Shown: in pieces, positions 20,997 through 31,161 of the stretch
Layout: every line of letters begins with the position of its first letter
Numbering within the stretch: the first letter of the stretch is position 1
Made by a program: the position numbers and the translations under genes
Notes under the pieces: model-generated
Database searches by the model: none
What the model was told of the DNA's origin: nothing
The model's input: the letters and a program-made list of their open reading frames with translations, nothing else
Assembly: GCA_933822405.4 (NCBI GenBank)
Contig: CAKOGP040000224.1
Coordinates: forward strand, 306,571 to 353,097
DNA length: 46,527 nucleotides
From: Cylindrotheca closterium
Taxonomy: Eukaryota > Bacillariophyta > Bacillariophyceae > Bacillariales > Bacillariaceae
Reading direction: 5' to 3'

Positions 20997-23271
20997 ATGA
21001 AGTCATCTTCATCATCTTCACCAACAAGAGATTCTGCCTCTTCGAGCACTTCCTTATCAAGAAAGGGCTTGCCTCAAAATGAACAAATCGATTCTAGTAG
21101 GAGCAATGTCAGAACAAACTCTCAGTTCAAACCAAAAAAGAGCAAACGACGCAAGAGTAACAAGAAGCTTCCAAAACAAGAGTCTGGCACCAGCACTGGC
21201 CGGCATTGGCATCTACAACGAAATCTCATTGCAGCACTCTTTATGGTGATATTCGTTATATCCGCTGTATTCGCCATTCTTCAGCTGCGAGTTAGATCAA
21301 ATCAGGATGACTCAGCTTCCGACCAAAATGGTGTTCAGAATAATCCTACACTCGCACCGCCAGATATCGCAGACTGTCATGCAGCAAATTCCAATTCTAC
21401 CAACGCTGTCCCCTTCAGCTCACTACAGCCTCAGCTGCTTTTTGTTGAAACGAATGTGGTTATGCCCAAATCTACATCTGTCATCGGAGCGCTCTCGTTA
21501 CTCTCAACAGTCATGGCTTCAGAAATGGAGAACTTGATTGCAAGAGATATCGCAGAACATGGTTGCTATGGCCCACAAGCGAAAAATAGCAACAGGGATA
21601 GCCAAGGCATTCGGAGTATCAATGTCATTCCTTCGAATCATTCCGAAACTGGGGCTTGTGTACTTCATGATGACAAATCGTGTCACAAGATTGACTTTAC
21701 AGTGGAACTCTTACTTGACACATACATCAATGTCAACAAATACCTTTTAATTCGAACGCTAGATGAAACCTTAGACGGCAATGCAATCTACAAACGACTT
21801 GTGGATTTGGATCTAGCAGTCGACATGGTTCAGATTCTATCCGTGACCGAAATTCAGCGCACAAGCCCACCCACCAAGGCCCCCACAACACCTATTGACG
21901 ATATGATTGGCAATACCACCAGTACTCCGACCCAAATACCTTCCAAGAGTCCTTCTTCTGCACCTTCCGAGACGATCATAACCTATGTTCCTGGAAAACT
22001 GACGGTTCGATCGAATGGATTATTGCTCAGTGAAGGCCTGGCGTGTCGAATCTTGGCCAAAACAGGTCAACCAGTAGCTCTGACAGGGTTGGCGTCAGCA
22101 AATGAAACAGTACCAGTCTCCAACAATGTCTTTCACATTGAACCAGACGGTGCAGGCGTCTTTGAGGTCATCATTGCCGATCACGATGGCATTCACCGTC
22201 ATTTGGTGGAAGGGGGTTGGGTGTACATATCCAATAGTGAAAACGAGAATAGAGGTGAAGGCGGTGTGGGTGGTCTTTATTTCAACGCAGAAGGAGAAGT
22301 GGTAGAATATCGGCGGCTCTTGGATGGAACGACCGATAATTGCAGCGGTGGCAAGACGCCGTGGGGAACTTGGGGTAAGTGACAAAGTGCAACAATGTGC
22401 AAGATGTGAACAAGTTTTCCAACAGCTTGGCCTCACGTTGACTCGACATTGCAATATAGTCTCTTGTGAAGAGAGGGATGGCGGTAGGGTATACCAAGTA
22501 GATCCAATGGGAATTCGTCCACCTCAAATTGTGTCGGCCATCGACGATGGCTGGTTCGAAGCCTTTGCATACGACATTCGGAACCCCAGTCAGCCTCGCT
22601 TCTTTGTCACCGAAGACCATCCCGAAGGAGCTTTGCGACGCTTCACCCCAACGAATGCCAACTGGGAAGACCCGTGGCAACTTTTGCACTCGGAGGGCAC
22701 TCTTGATTATCTCATGTTGGAACCCTACAGCACATTATCGCCCAATGCCGGCGGTACCTTTTCATGGACCAGCAAATTGTCCAAAGCCCAAAAGAATGCC
22801 GACGAATATTACCAGTACACAGAGGGCATTGATGTCTACGATGGTGAACTCTTTGTCGTCTCCAAGTTACAAAAGCAATTGTTCATTTTGGACTTGGATG
22901 CCCAAACATACCAAGTGCACTCGACGATTTCTGGAGTCTTTGATGGGATGCCGGATCAACTGAAACGAGTTGTTCATGGTGACGGTGACGACCAATATAC
23001 TCTGCTATACTTTACCGAAGAGCTTGGTGCTGAAAATGGAGTCCATGCCCGTGACGAGAACGGGTGGTTCTTCAGCATTTTGGAGTCAGATGTTACTCTT
23101 GACGATGAAGCGACGGGATTGGCATTCTCACCGGATGGCAAGCACATGTACCTGTCATATCAAAAGACTGGAATGCTTTATGATATCTGGAGAGAAGATG
23201 GGCTACCCTTTCACGGCAAGACACTGAATGTACATTATCACAGTGTGGAAAATGGGAGACCAAGAAGATAG
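20997..23271 (+). CDS. membrane-anchored PhoX/DUF839-like phosphatase family protein
   Basis: Two exons, 20997-22374 and 22460-23271, with an 85-bp GT-AG intron placed inside the motif WGTWVSCEE; 729 residues. The N-terminus is Ser- and Lys-rich, with a hydrophobic helix at about 76-96 and the positive charges before it, so a type II membrane protein. A P/T/S-rich stalk (SPPTKAPTTP and following) comes before the catalytic-like domain. That domain has the run GWVYISNSE, GGVGGLYF, TPWGTWVSCEE, FAYDIRNPSQPRFFVTEDH, ALRRFTP and EGIDVY, which I recognise as PhoX/DUF839. Family members are Ca/Fe-dependent alkaline phosphatases, so a cell-surface role in phosphate scavenging is plausible, but I cannot confirm all metal ligands. 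Start: first in-frame ATG after an upstream in-frame stop. Confidence 0.82.
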
Positions 23272-23370
23272 CAAGATGCTGGCCTAAAGTTGTAACAATT
23301 TCTTGATAAACCAAAATCATATTTTTCTGTGTTCATGCAGTATATAGTCTATACATATAACATAACTCCC

Positions 23371-24006
23371 TCATTCCAGGTCAGCTTGCCCCAATAAGAC
23401 AGGAGATGCCATGTGAAAGGTCATCTTCCATTCTCCCTCTTCTCTTTTGTAAATATTCAAGGCCTCTAGTCTGCTGGAAGTATCAATTTGCTCGACGCAC
23501 CGGCAAATGGCGGTCCCACCACAAATGTCCACCACAGAGTCCGTGGGTTCCATATCCATTTGCGGTCCCTCAAAGAGAGCCTTCCAGGATTTCAAAATAT
23601 CCTCCCGACCAGTAATCCTAGGCATTCCTGGATGGTTGCATTGAATATCTTGTCCATTTGACCAGATTGCCTGCATCAAGTCATAATCTTGATTGGAGAA
23701 GGCTTCGTAAAACTGACTTTGGGCCGCGCGGACTCCAAATTCGGCAGACATTTTGGCCTGATCAATCTTGGACTCCAAGGATGCCTTTTTCTCCGGATCC
23801 GTGGTTTCTGCTAGCTGGGCTTGCCACTGTGGTAGTTGAATGATGGAATCTTCACTGGATGTATTCGAATGCAGACACGTTCTGCTATTAGCCGACCTCG
23901 ATATGGCACCAGTAGCTGAAAAGGCACTCGTGAGGCTGAATATCATGAGGTTCAGCATCAAGCTAATACAAACGGATGGCCTTTTGCCATGTCGACACTT
24001 CAGCAT
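23371..24006 (-). CDS. NTF2/SnoaL-fold protein with plastid-type presequence
   Basis: A single-exon protein of 211 residues. The first 35 or so residues contain a hydrophobic signal-peptide core ending SLTSAF-S, close to the ASAF cleavage motif of diatom plastid proteins, followed by a Ser/Arg/Thr-rich stretch. A helical linker comes next, and then a domain of about 110 residues (SQFYEAFSNQDYDLMQAIWS, HPGMPRITGREDILKSW, WKMTFHMASPVL) typical of the SnoaL-like/NTF2 superfamily. Such domains serve as small catalytic or binding folds; the substrate cannot be told. Plastid import is inferred from the presequence. It converges on the PhoX-like gene with about 100 bp between stops. Confidence 0.78.
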   Translation of the reverse strand: MLKCRHGKRPSVCISLMLNLMIFSLTSAFSATGAISRSANSRTCLHSNTSSEDSIIQLPQWQAQLAETTDPEKKASLESKIDQAKMSAEFGVRAAQSQFYEAFSNQDYDLMQAIWSNGQDIQCNHPGMPRITGREDILKSWKALFEGPQMDMEPTDSVVDICGGTAICRCVEQIDTSSRLEALNIYKREEGEWKMTFHMASPVLLGQADLE

Positions 24007-24347
24007 GCTGAGAATAAGAACAATTTATGGAGAATATGATGTATGGAACGACGATGACGCGATGAGATGATATGAATTCTTGCACATGCGTTAATCCAAC
24101 GAGTCAAATCTGGATTACCTTCAATTGATTGATGCTAATAGCTATTATGTAGCACTTCATCATCAAGCTTCTGTGCATCAGTATTGAGGACAGCACTATA
24201 CCCGTTTGGATGCTTAGGTAAGTGGCTAGAATCGCAATAAGGCAATGGAGCAATAATGGCGCAAACACAATGCAGGCATTGACTATTCCAAAACTACTGA
24301 CTCGTAGTATAGTACTACCCTGTGGACCATATATTCCAAATTATTAT
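24007..24347. other. intergenic region
   Basis: No gene seen. It lies between the upstream side of the SnoaL-like gene and the 3' end of VPS36. Confidence 0.4.
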
Positions 24348-25730
24348 TTAGTAGGCTGCAAAAAAGGGATCCGACACGTAGAAACACGTCCGTTCCAAGG
24401 TAACATCCCTACAAAGAATCCCCTTTCGTTCCGCTTCTTCCAATTGTTCTGCGGCCAGCAATGGGCTGACCTTCAATTCATGGCTGGCCTCCAGAGCTGT
24501 AGTCGGACACAGACTCGCAATTTTGTCCGCACTTGCCAGCATTTGATCCAATTGAATAATCATAATGCCCGATGGAAAGGTTCGTTTGGAGATTCCCAGA
24601 TTTAATGTGGAAAACAACTCACAGGCTTGATTCAAATCGTCAGGACTAATGAGATTGGTCCCCCGCGCTCGATTGAACAAGCAAAAGACATCCGTCAGCG
24701 TAATGACTCCCCCCATGGTGGGCAACTTGGGCAACAAAAAGTCTGCCACTTGTCTTGCCAAAAGTTCGTAATATTCATCATTGTTCTTTTTGCCACCTCG
24801 TTTGTTACTACCGCCTCCGACTTGTTTCTTGGTCAGTGCCGATGCCATTCCCATATCCTGCAAGAGCGACGCCAATTGTTGGGCTTCGTCATCCTGTTCT
24901 TCCTTATTTCCTTCTCCCTTTTTGAGGGTCGATACATACTTTTGAATGACTCCAATCAATTCGGAAGCTTCTTGCAATAGCTGTTCGCTGTCTCCACTGA
25001 GGGCTTCATCTGCCAATTTGGCAGCCTGCCGGTGCCGCATTTTATTCTACCGGTACATGTACACAACCAACCAACCAAACAAATAAGAGTGTAAGAATAC
25101 CAATCTAAGCATGTATAACAAAACACATCATTCCAATACACTTATTCACATCCAGACTCATCATACCTTTGTTAATATATGATCCACTCCAACTCGTCGC
25201 TTTGCAAGTTGTTCATTGGTCTTTTGCTTCTCTTGCAATCGAGTGGCAGTTTCCCATGCCCGGCGTTGCAAGGAGGTTTCGATGCGATCCTTGGTATTCT
25301 CTCGGTCCTTTTCCGATGTCGAAGCTGATTTAAAGGCCAAGATCAAATCTCCATATTGAAAGGTAGACAATCGTAATTTGTAGGAGGCATTCCAGGAGGT
25401 CATGCTAGGACCACCAGCTCGTTGGCATTGATGCAGATTGGACAAATGAATGAATCTGGCTTGATGATGATTATTGTTGTTGTTGTTGGAATTATGATTG
25501 TCAAACAAGACTAAACGGTGGGTCGTGACGACAATGGTCAAATTTTCAGTTCTTGGTTTCCAAGTCACGTTTTCAAACGGAGATGGATATATTGGCTCGA
25601 GGCTTTCACTTCGTAGTTCCACATTGTTCCGCCGCAGGAGCTCGACTTCATGATCCAAGGTGTCCAATTGCAACAGGCCGGAAGGTGTTAATTTCGCTAG
25701 CGACAGACCGTAGAATGGAGACCAGTCCAT
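24348..25730 (-). CDS. VPS36: ESCRT-II subunit VPS36
   Basis: Two exons, 25167-25730 and 24348-25046, with a 120-bp GT-AG intron; 420 residues. The N-terminal 150 residues fit a GLUE/PH-type domain (TENLTIVVTTHRLVLFD, FIHLSNLHQ, KLRLSTFQYGDLILAF), which in VPS36 binds phosphoinositide and ubiquitin. It is followed by the VPS36 signature GVDHIL and the C-terminal EAP30-type winged helices (YYELLARQVADFLLP, MGGVITLTDVFCLFNRARG, LISPDDLNQACELF, SPLLAAEQLEEAERKGILCRD). It acts in sorting of ubiquitinated cargo at endosomes with VPS22 and VPS25. A poly-Asn insertion (coded by a GTT/ATT run near 25470) interrupts the GLUE domain. The 3' splice site of the intron lies inside a TACCGGTA palindrome, one of the words seen in intergenic regions. 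Confidence 0.92.
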
Positions 25731-26437
25731 ACTATGCTATTGACGTAGTCTTTTCTTTCCTTCCCTTCTTTATACTGGTGTATTGGTGTAGGAAGAATTA
25801 TTGTATACGGTAGGTATATTGAGATAATCAAGAGGTGGTGATGATATAATAATGTCTACAACTGTTTTCCGCTGTCTAAGTACTGAAGTAGACGCGATGG
25901 CTAGAGTTCGGTGCCAGAAATGAAAGCTATTTATTTAGTTAACATTTTGTGTCTCATTGTGCCGCACGCCACCGGAATTTCGTCGTTTTCTGTTGACTCC
26001 TCTGTCGACCAACTCTCATGCTGGACTCAAATATGTGCATGCCACCTCAAAATATATACCACTATTGCTACACGCTATCAAGTGATGGACCGAGCTCTAC
26101 GTGCCAAAGATCATGACTGGTATAGCATATAAACGTTTACATGGTGGAGTTACAAATGCATCAGATAGGGAAAAAATTAGAGTATTATCGAATACCCCAT
26201 GACAAACCTAACTGCTGGAACCAGCAAAGAGAAACAGTGGTACTAGAGACCGTCGCAGGATCGCACACCGTTGTCTTTGATATTGATGTCCAAAATGGAG
26301 ACTTTTCCCGAGGTATCCTTGTAGTAGCCGCGGACATTGAAGTGATATGAATTCCTGTTCTTACATTTCCAGAAACTAAAAAGTTTGGTAAGTCCAAAAC
26401 TGCGGTGCAAATTTCCAATTACTGCCTTCCAAAATAT
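25731..26437 (+). other. intergenic region with two weak small open frames
   Basis: No gene I can defend. A 70-codon frame at 25920-26132 starts with a signal-peptide-like stretch (MKAIYLVNILCLIVPHATG). A second frame at 26141-26350 ends with GILVVAADIEV. The reading phases do not join through any splice pair I could find. They may be parts of a small secreted protein gene or a decayed one. Confidence 0.25.
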
Positions 26438-28171
26438 TTACCTTTTTGACTTTCGACGCAGCTGGATGCACTTGTCTGGTGGAGTGAGGACGTCATCGTC
26501 AAGTTTCCCTTCGATGTAGAAGCCTCGCTTTGACCTCCAACAAGAATCGCTGTGTCCATTATAGAACATCTCAAAATATTTTGCGTCGGTTCGGACCACC
26601 ATTTCATATGCACTATGATTCGAAGCAGTGATGGCATCGCACCCAAAATGTTTGCCACTTTTATTGTAATCGTATCTCAGCTCAAGCCTTCCTCTGCAAC
26701 CAGCACCGGCCAACGGCTCGATCACTAACTTGGTAGTTCCTCTTGGGAATTTTTCATCGTCGTCAGTCGTGGAACAAAAGCTTGCCTTAGGATTCCATGA
26801 TGACTGGTCACACACAACACTCCTGATCCACCAGAGCTCATGGGTCACAGAGGCAAATATAGAGTAATGTTTACACTTTTCCTGCACCAATCAGAGCAGA
26901 GCAGAAGCAAGTTCGAATGAGATATGATGACAGTGACAATAATAGATATGATCAGTCAGGGCCCTAAAGATGAAGCGAACTCACCCCTCCCCCTGATACG
27001 GCGCCCACGAGAACGTGTCGATTTTCTGAATCCTTTCTCACAAATGGGCCGCCAGAGTCACCGTTACATACAGCCTCTGTCTTTGTACCAGCGCAAAAAT
27101 GGCTGGAATCATCAAAACCCTTATAGAGGTTATCACATCTGAACTGTCCAACAACCGGAAGGTCCACTTCGCGCAACGTAAATGGGAAATCTGTATTTTC
27201 GGTTCTACCCAGACCCATCACTGTCAACTGTGTGCCAGGGAAAGGACCATTTCGAGAATCATCTAGGGTAAGGGTCACAGCGGAACCTTGAATTACTACA
27301 TCCTCGGCAAGGAGAAGCAATTTGAGATCGTGGGAAGACCGCTCCGGGTAACCATAGGTAGGATGGTCGATTTCGTCAATGACCAACGCTTCAATAGCAT
27401 TTGGATTTTCATCTGGGTGGTGGAACCGTTTGTAGGCTCCAACTCTGACCTTGCGACCAATATTAGATGGACAATGTGCTGCGGTCAAGACGACATTGGG
27501 AGCAATCAAAGTGCCCCCACACCCGAGCACTTTAACATAGTACGGATAGTCTCCTTGAGAGGATTCATACCCACCAATGATACGGCTTTCCTTCCCACGT
27601 GAATTGTCAGCATCACGGCCTTGGTCCTTATTCTGTCCCGTTATGGAGGAATTCGTGATCACTACTGCACCCGACGAGCCAGCGTCAGCATTGATCACTA
27701 CCGGCCCCGAAGATACAGGGTCACCTTCTTGTCCAAGAAAGAACACGCCCAATGCACCAAGAGCAACGACCAATGCTGTGTGTGTTGCGAAAAAGGTCCG
27801 TTAGTCGAAATGAGAACCGAACCAACCATACAAGAATAAAGACACTGAGACTACACGAACTTACCAAGAAAAAGCATCTTTGGAACTGTTTTCGTGCGTT
27901 TCTTCATTCTCTTCTCGTCAACTTTCTCAGCATCAACACCACCAAGAGGGATATCCTGCATCTCCAGCTCGCTTTCGGGAGCAACACCACCACTTGGTTG
28001 TTCAAGATCTTGATTAGAAGCCTTCATGTTGCAGGAAGACGTACCGCTGCTACCAACAACACCATTTGGATCACAACCAAGAACATTGTCTCGGGGACGA
28101 AGGTGGTCAGGGGGGGTCTCCTTTGATCCGCCATCACGATTGATAATCTGGTCAGATTTTTCGAACTCCAT
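26438..28171 (-). CDS. type II membrane serine protease (trypsin fold) with Cys-rich C-terminal extension
   Basis: Three exons: 27865-28171, 26985-27775, 26438-26881; introns of 89 and 103 bp, GT-AG. The product is 513 residues. An acidic, disordered cytosolic tail is followed by a basic stretch (KRMKKRTK) and a transmembrane helix at about 98-116 that is only completed by splicing. A Ser/Asn-rich stem leads to the activation site R167-IIGG. The catalytic triad is complete: His203 (TAAHC), Asp252 (SSHDLKLL) and Ser343 (CNGDSGGPF). The residue matching chymotrypsin 189 is Ala, so classic trypsin specificity for Lys/Arg is not expected. The protease domain ends near SVTHELWWI and is followed by about 120 residues rich in Cys and aromatic residues that I do not recognise. 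Start: ATG before EFEKSD; an upstream in-frame ATG 34 codons earlier is possible. Confidence 0.87.
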
Positions 28172-28959
28172 GGTTCCGAAACAAACGCTGGAAGATTCCT
28201 TGACTGCTAGTTGAACTATGCTGTACTTTCCAACTAACTTTGTATTAATCAGATTACTGTGAGCATTGTACATCTTGCATCAATTAGATTGCAAGTCCGT
28301 AGAACCATCATCTCAGACGCGTTCATATATCTACTGCACTAAACCGGTACCTGGTATATACTCAGTCGCACGCAACATTCTGCACAAAATATTGCGCGAG
28401 CCATTTCTTTCATTCTCATTTAGTCGTGATGCTACCGGTAAAAAACTGCGTCTCGTCTCATAACATTCCAGATTCTGGATACGTATGCATACCGGTACGC
28501 ATAATACGTGGTACAGTACCGGTACCCCTCTTTCCGACTGCTGCAACTTTCAGATCCATGCGTGGAGAAAGGGAGTTACATCGAGATCGAAACTGTGCTT
28601 TTCCATGACATTGCGGCTTGGCCTTGAACGGGGTCTCCGTTCTTCTTGGCATGAATGATGCCAAGCAGCAGCACCCCGTACTTCTGCAATAATAGCGAAA
28701 AAAATAACACAATATAGCTATAGTATACGGTATATCGCTATACCGAGGTATTCGAATATAATTTTCTGAATTTTATTGTACTGTGTAGGGTATAGGTACA
28801 CTCTTGTTTTGAAGTCTCGCGTCGTTGCATCGGGTGGGGCACAGACGTGATGGCCATCAAAACCAACAGTATACGAAATGCGCAACATACATCAGTATGA
28901 TTACTTGTATGACATATCGGTATTCCTTAGAATAACCTCCAAATGGAAGAAAGACCAGA
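28172..28959. other. divergent intergenic region with palindromic words
   Basis: No gene. It lies between the start of the protease and the start of the DUF501 gene. ACCGGTACC occurs at 28343-28351, CTACCGGTA at 28432-28440, ACCGGTAC at 28491-28498 and GTACCGGTACC at 28516-28526, the densest such cluster in the window. Confidence 0.5.
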
Positions 28960-30027
28960 ATGTCGTCAATGAATAAAATATCAACGACCTTTTCTATAGT
29001 CCTTCTCTTGCTACATGGCACGCTACTATGGAGTTTTCCAGTTTTCCTTCCGGTGACGGTGGCATTTCTTGCATCATCGATACCCTCAATGATCATCACG
29101 CCCAGCAAACGACATCATCCTCATCATCGTCCTTATGACGATGAACAACATCATGCTCCTTTTCGATTGCAAACGTCACCATCATCCGACCAATCGGCCG
29201 AAGCAGCCAGTTATTGTTTTCCTAATACTATTCCCGCATCAGATGACGATAAACGAGTCCTACAGCATCAGACGGGCCAAGTGGGCCCCAGTGTCGCTGC
29301 CATTGGTGTTCCGGCCGCCTGTCAATGCCAGCACGGATATCCGCAAGTATTTTTGTTGAATCCACTGTCTCCCGATCAAAGAAGAATGAATTCGGGTTTG
29401 CTCAAATTGACATGCCCCCTATTGGTCAATGCGATTGATCAGCTAGAAGACGACGGATACATTGCCAATTTTACGTCGCAAGTGCAAGCGAATGAGGAAT
29501 GGAAGGAATCTTGTCAAGCGAGACACGAAACTCATGCAGTTGCAAGAAGGGCCATATTATTGTCAAGGGCAAACGACTCCAATTCGTCGCCGTCGTCGTC
29601 GTCGTCGTTCGACATTAGTATATTGCAACAGAAACTGGGAGAAAAAGGATCAGCCGCCTTTTTGGATTCGGGTATTGCGGGAGCCACCGTCGGGAAACCA
29701 GATGTCAAGTGTTTGCATGCATGGATGGGGGACTACTTGTTTCACATTGCCGGCAATGATGACAAGGATAGCAGAGGCCATGATCATTTCCTGGGAGAGG
29801 CTATTGCTGCCGCTTTGCAAGAACGAAATAATATTTCTTTGAGTGGTACTTTGGATTGTCACCAATACTGCAATCCTGACTATTTTTCCATCACAGGAGG
29901 AGTTACGGTGCCCAAAGCTCGGAACAAACAACGGCTCAAGACACAAAAAGAAAAAGATCGAAGGAAAAGAAAAAAGGAACGGGAGCAAGCAGAGGCAGCA
30001 CTACTAGGTGACGATCATTCTGAGTGA
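28960..30027 (+). CDS. DUF501 family protein with N-terminal targeting sequence
   Basis: Single exon, 355 residues. Residues about 10-40 are strongly hydrophobic (signal peptide or anchor), then a His-rich low-complexity stretch. The conserved part carries the DUF501 landmarks as I know them: CQHGYPQVFLLNP (123-135), LLKLTCPLLVNAIDQLE (147-163), GIAGA (239-243) and VKCLHAWMGDYL (249-260). The C-terminus is basic (KEKDRRKRKKERE). The family is mainly known from bacteria, especially Actinobacteria, and has no established activity. The CQC/C and KCLHAH-like Cys/His positions could bind a metal, but this is a guess. An export or organelle location is inferred from the N-terminus. Confidence 0.75.
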   Translation: MSSMNKISTTFSIVLLLLHGTLLWSFPVFLPVTVAFLASSIPSMIITPSKRHHPHHRPYDDEQHHAPFRLQTSPSSDQSAEAASYCFPNTIPASDDDKRVLQHQTGQVGPSVAAIGVPAACQCQHGYPQVFLLNPLSPDQRRMNSGLLKLTCPLLVNAIDQLEDDGYIANFTSQVQANEEWKESCQARHETHAVARRAILLSRANDSNSSPSSSSSFDISILQQKLGEKGSAAFLDSGIAGATVGKPDVKCLHAWMGDYLFHIAGNDDKDSRGHDHFLGEAIAAALQERNNISLSGTLDCHQYCNPDYFSITGGVTVPKARNKQRLKTQKEKDRRKRKKEREQAEAALLGDDHSE

Positions 30028-31161
30028 GTGAACAAGTGAATCATGAATATGAGTCAGTATTCGTACAAAGGTATATGTATCTGGTTCGTACAGTACCACA
30101 CAGCAAAAGTTCGATCACGACAAATTATTTTTTGACGGACGAAGGCAGTACCGTTTACGAGGCCACCCATTTATCGCGTTATAGTTTCAAAGATTTGTTT
30201 TGTGGAGAATGCTGTTTCACGCCATATTTACCAAAAGGCGAAAATATTGTACTGCAACATTTCATGAGGCAAAAACTACTATAGCTGAAGCATCCACTGG
30301 TTCATTTGAAAGTACTAGTGCTGTAAAAGATAATCAAAAGACCACAAATTTGAATATATATATGACAAAAAGACATGCCAATCTGGTGCTGTACTACAAT
30401 TATAGTAGTAATTTGTTTAATAAAAAAATGGTTTAAGACGCCGCTTCCCCTTTGTTGAGATGTTCAGTCCAGTGCCATCGCGATACTGCATGCACCACCG
30501 AGTATTGCAATAAAAATTATTATTATTGGCAACAACGGCTGTTCACATGTCTGACGGATATCGCTTGCTCCCCATATTTGAGCAGGGTGATGGATCACAT
30601 GACACTGATATTCCAAGCAAGGCTTCCACGTTGCCTTTCAATCCTTTGGAAATAGTAATCTCCAATCGATGATCTTGTTCTTGAAGTAGGTACGCCAATC
30701 CCAAATCCTAAAGGGACCACTTATCTGGGATCTTGCTGATCAGAGCGCGCTTACGAGCCTCGACCTGCCCATCCCACCCCCGTCGCCCCACCCAAACGAT
30801 TGATTCGTTTTAGGTGGCCAAACAAGACTGGAGGGAAGCACCCAGTCGCAGCAAGCCATGAAATCTTCTGGTTTCGCGTCGCCGATGCGACCTAGTGAGT
30901 GACCAATCCACTAGAAACCACAAAGGCAAACACTAGCCTTCCGAAGGATCCCTCGGAAATGTGACAATAAAGTAAATGCGAAAATGTAGACTCGCCAAAA
31001 TGTCCTAAAAGAGAAAAGAAAAAAAAGTGAGATCATGGTTAAGAAAGTAAATGCAGTTGACGGGGTGAATTTCCTGGTAAAACTCTTTGATGGGTTGTTC
31101 GTATGTTGTCGCACACTATTATCATACTTCATCTCTTTCAAAGTCGTAGCAAGAATGTGCT
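30028..31161. other. gene-free stretch
   Basis: I see no gene in these 1.1 kb. Open frames are short and featureless. The part around 30750-30795 is C-rich compared with its surroundings. Confidence 0.45.

Noticed and set aside
25920..26350. Two small frames, the first with a signal-peptide-like start, as one spliced secreted protein gene
   Set aside because: None of the GT and AG pairs I tried joins the two frames in phase, and there is no recognised domain.
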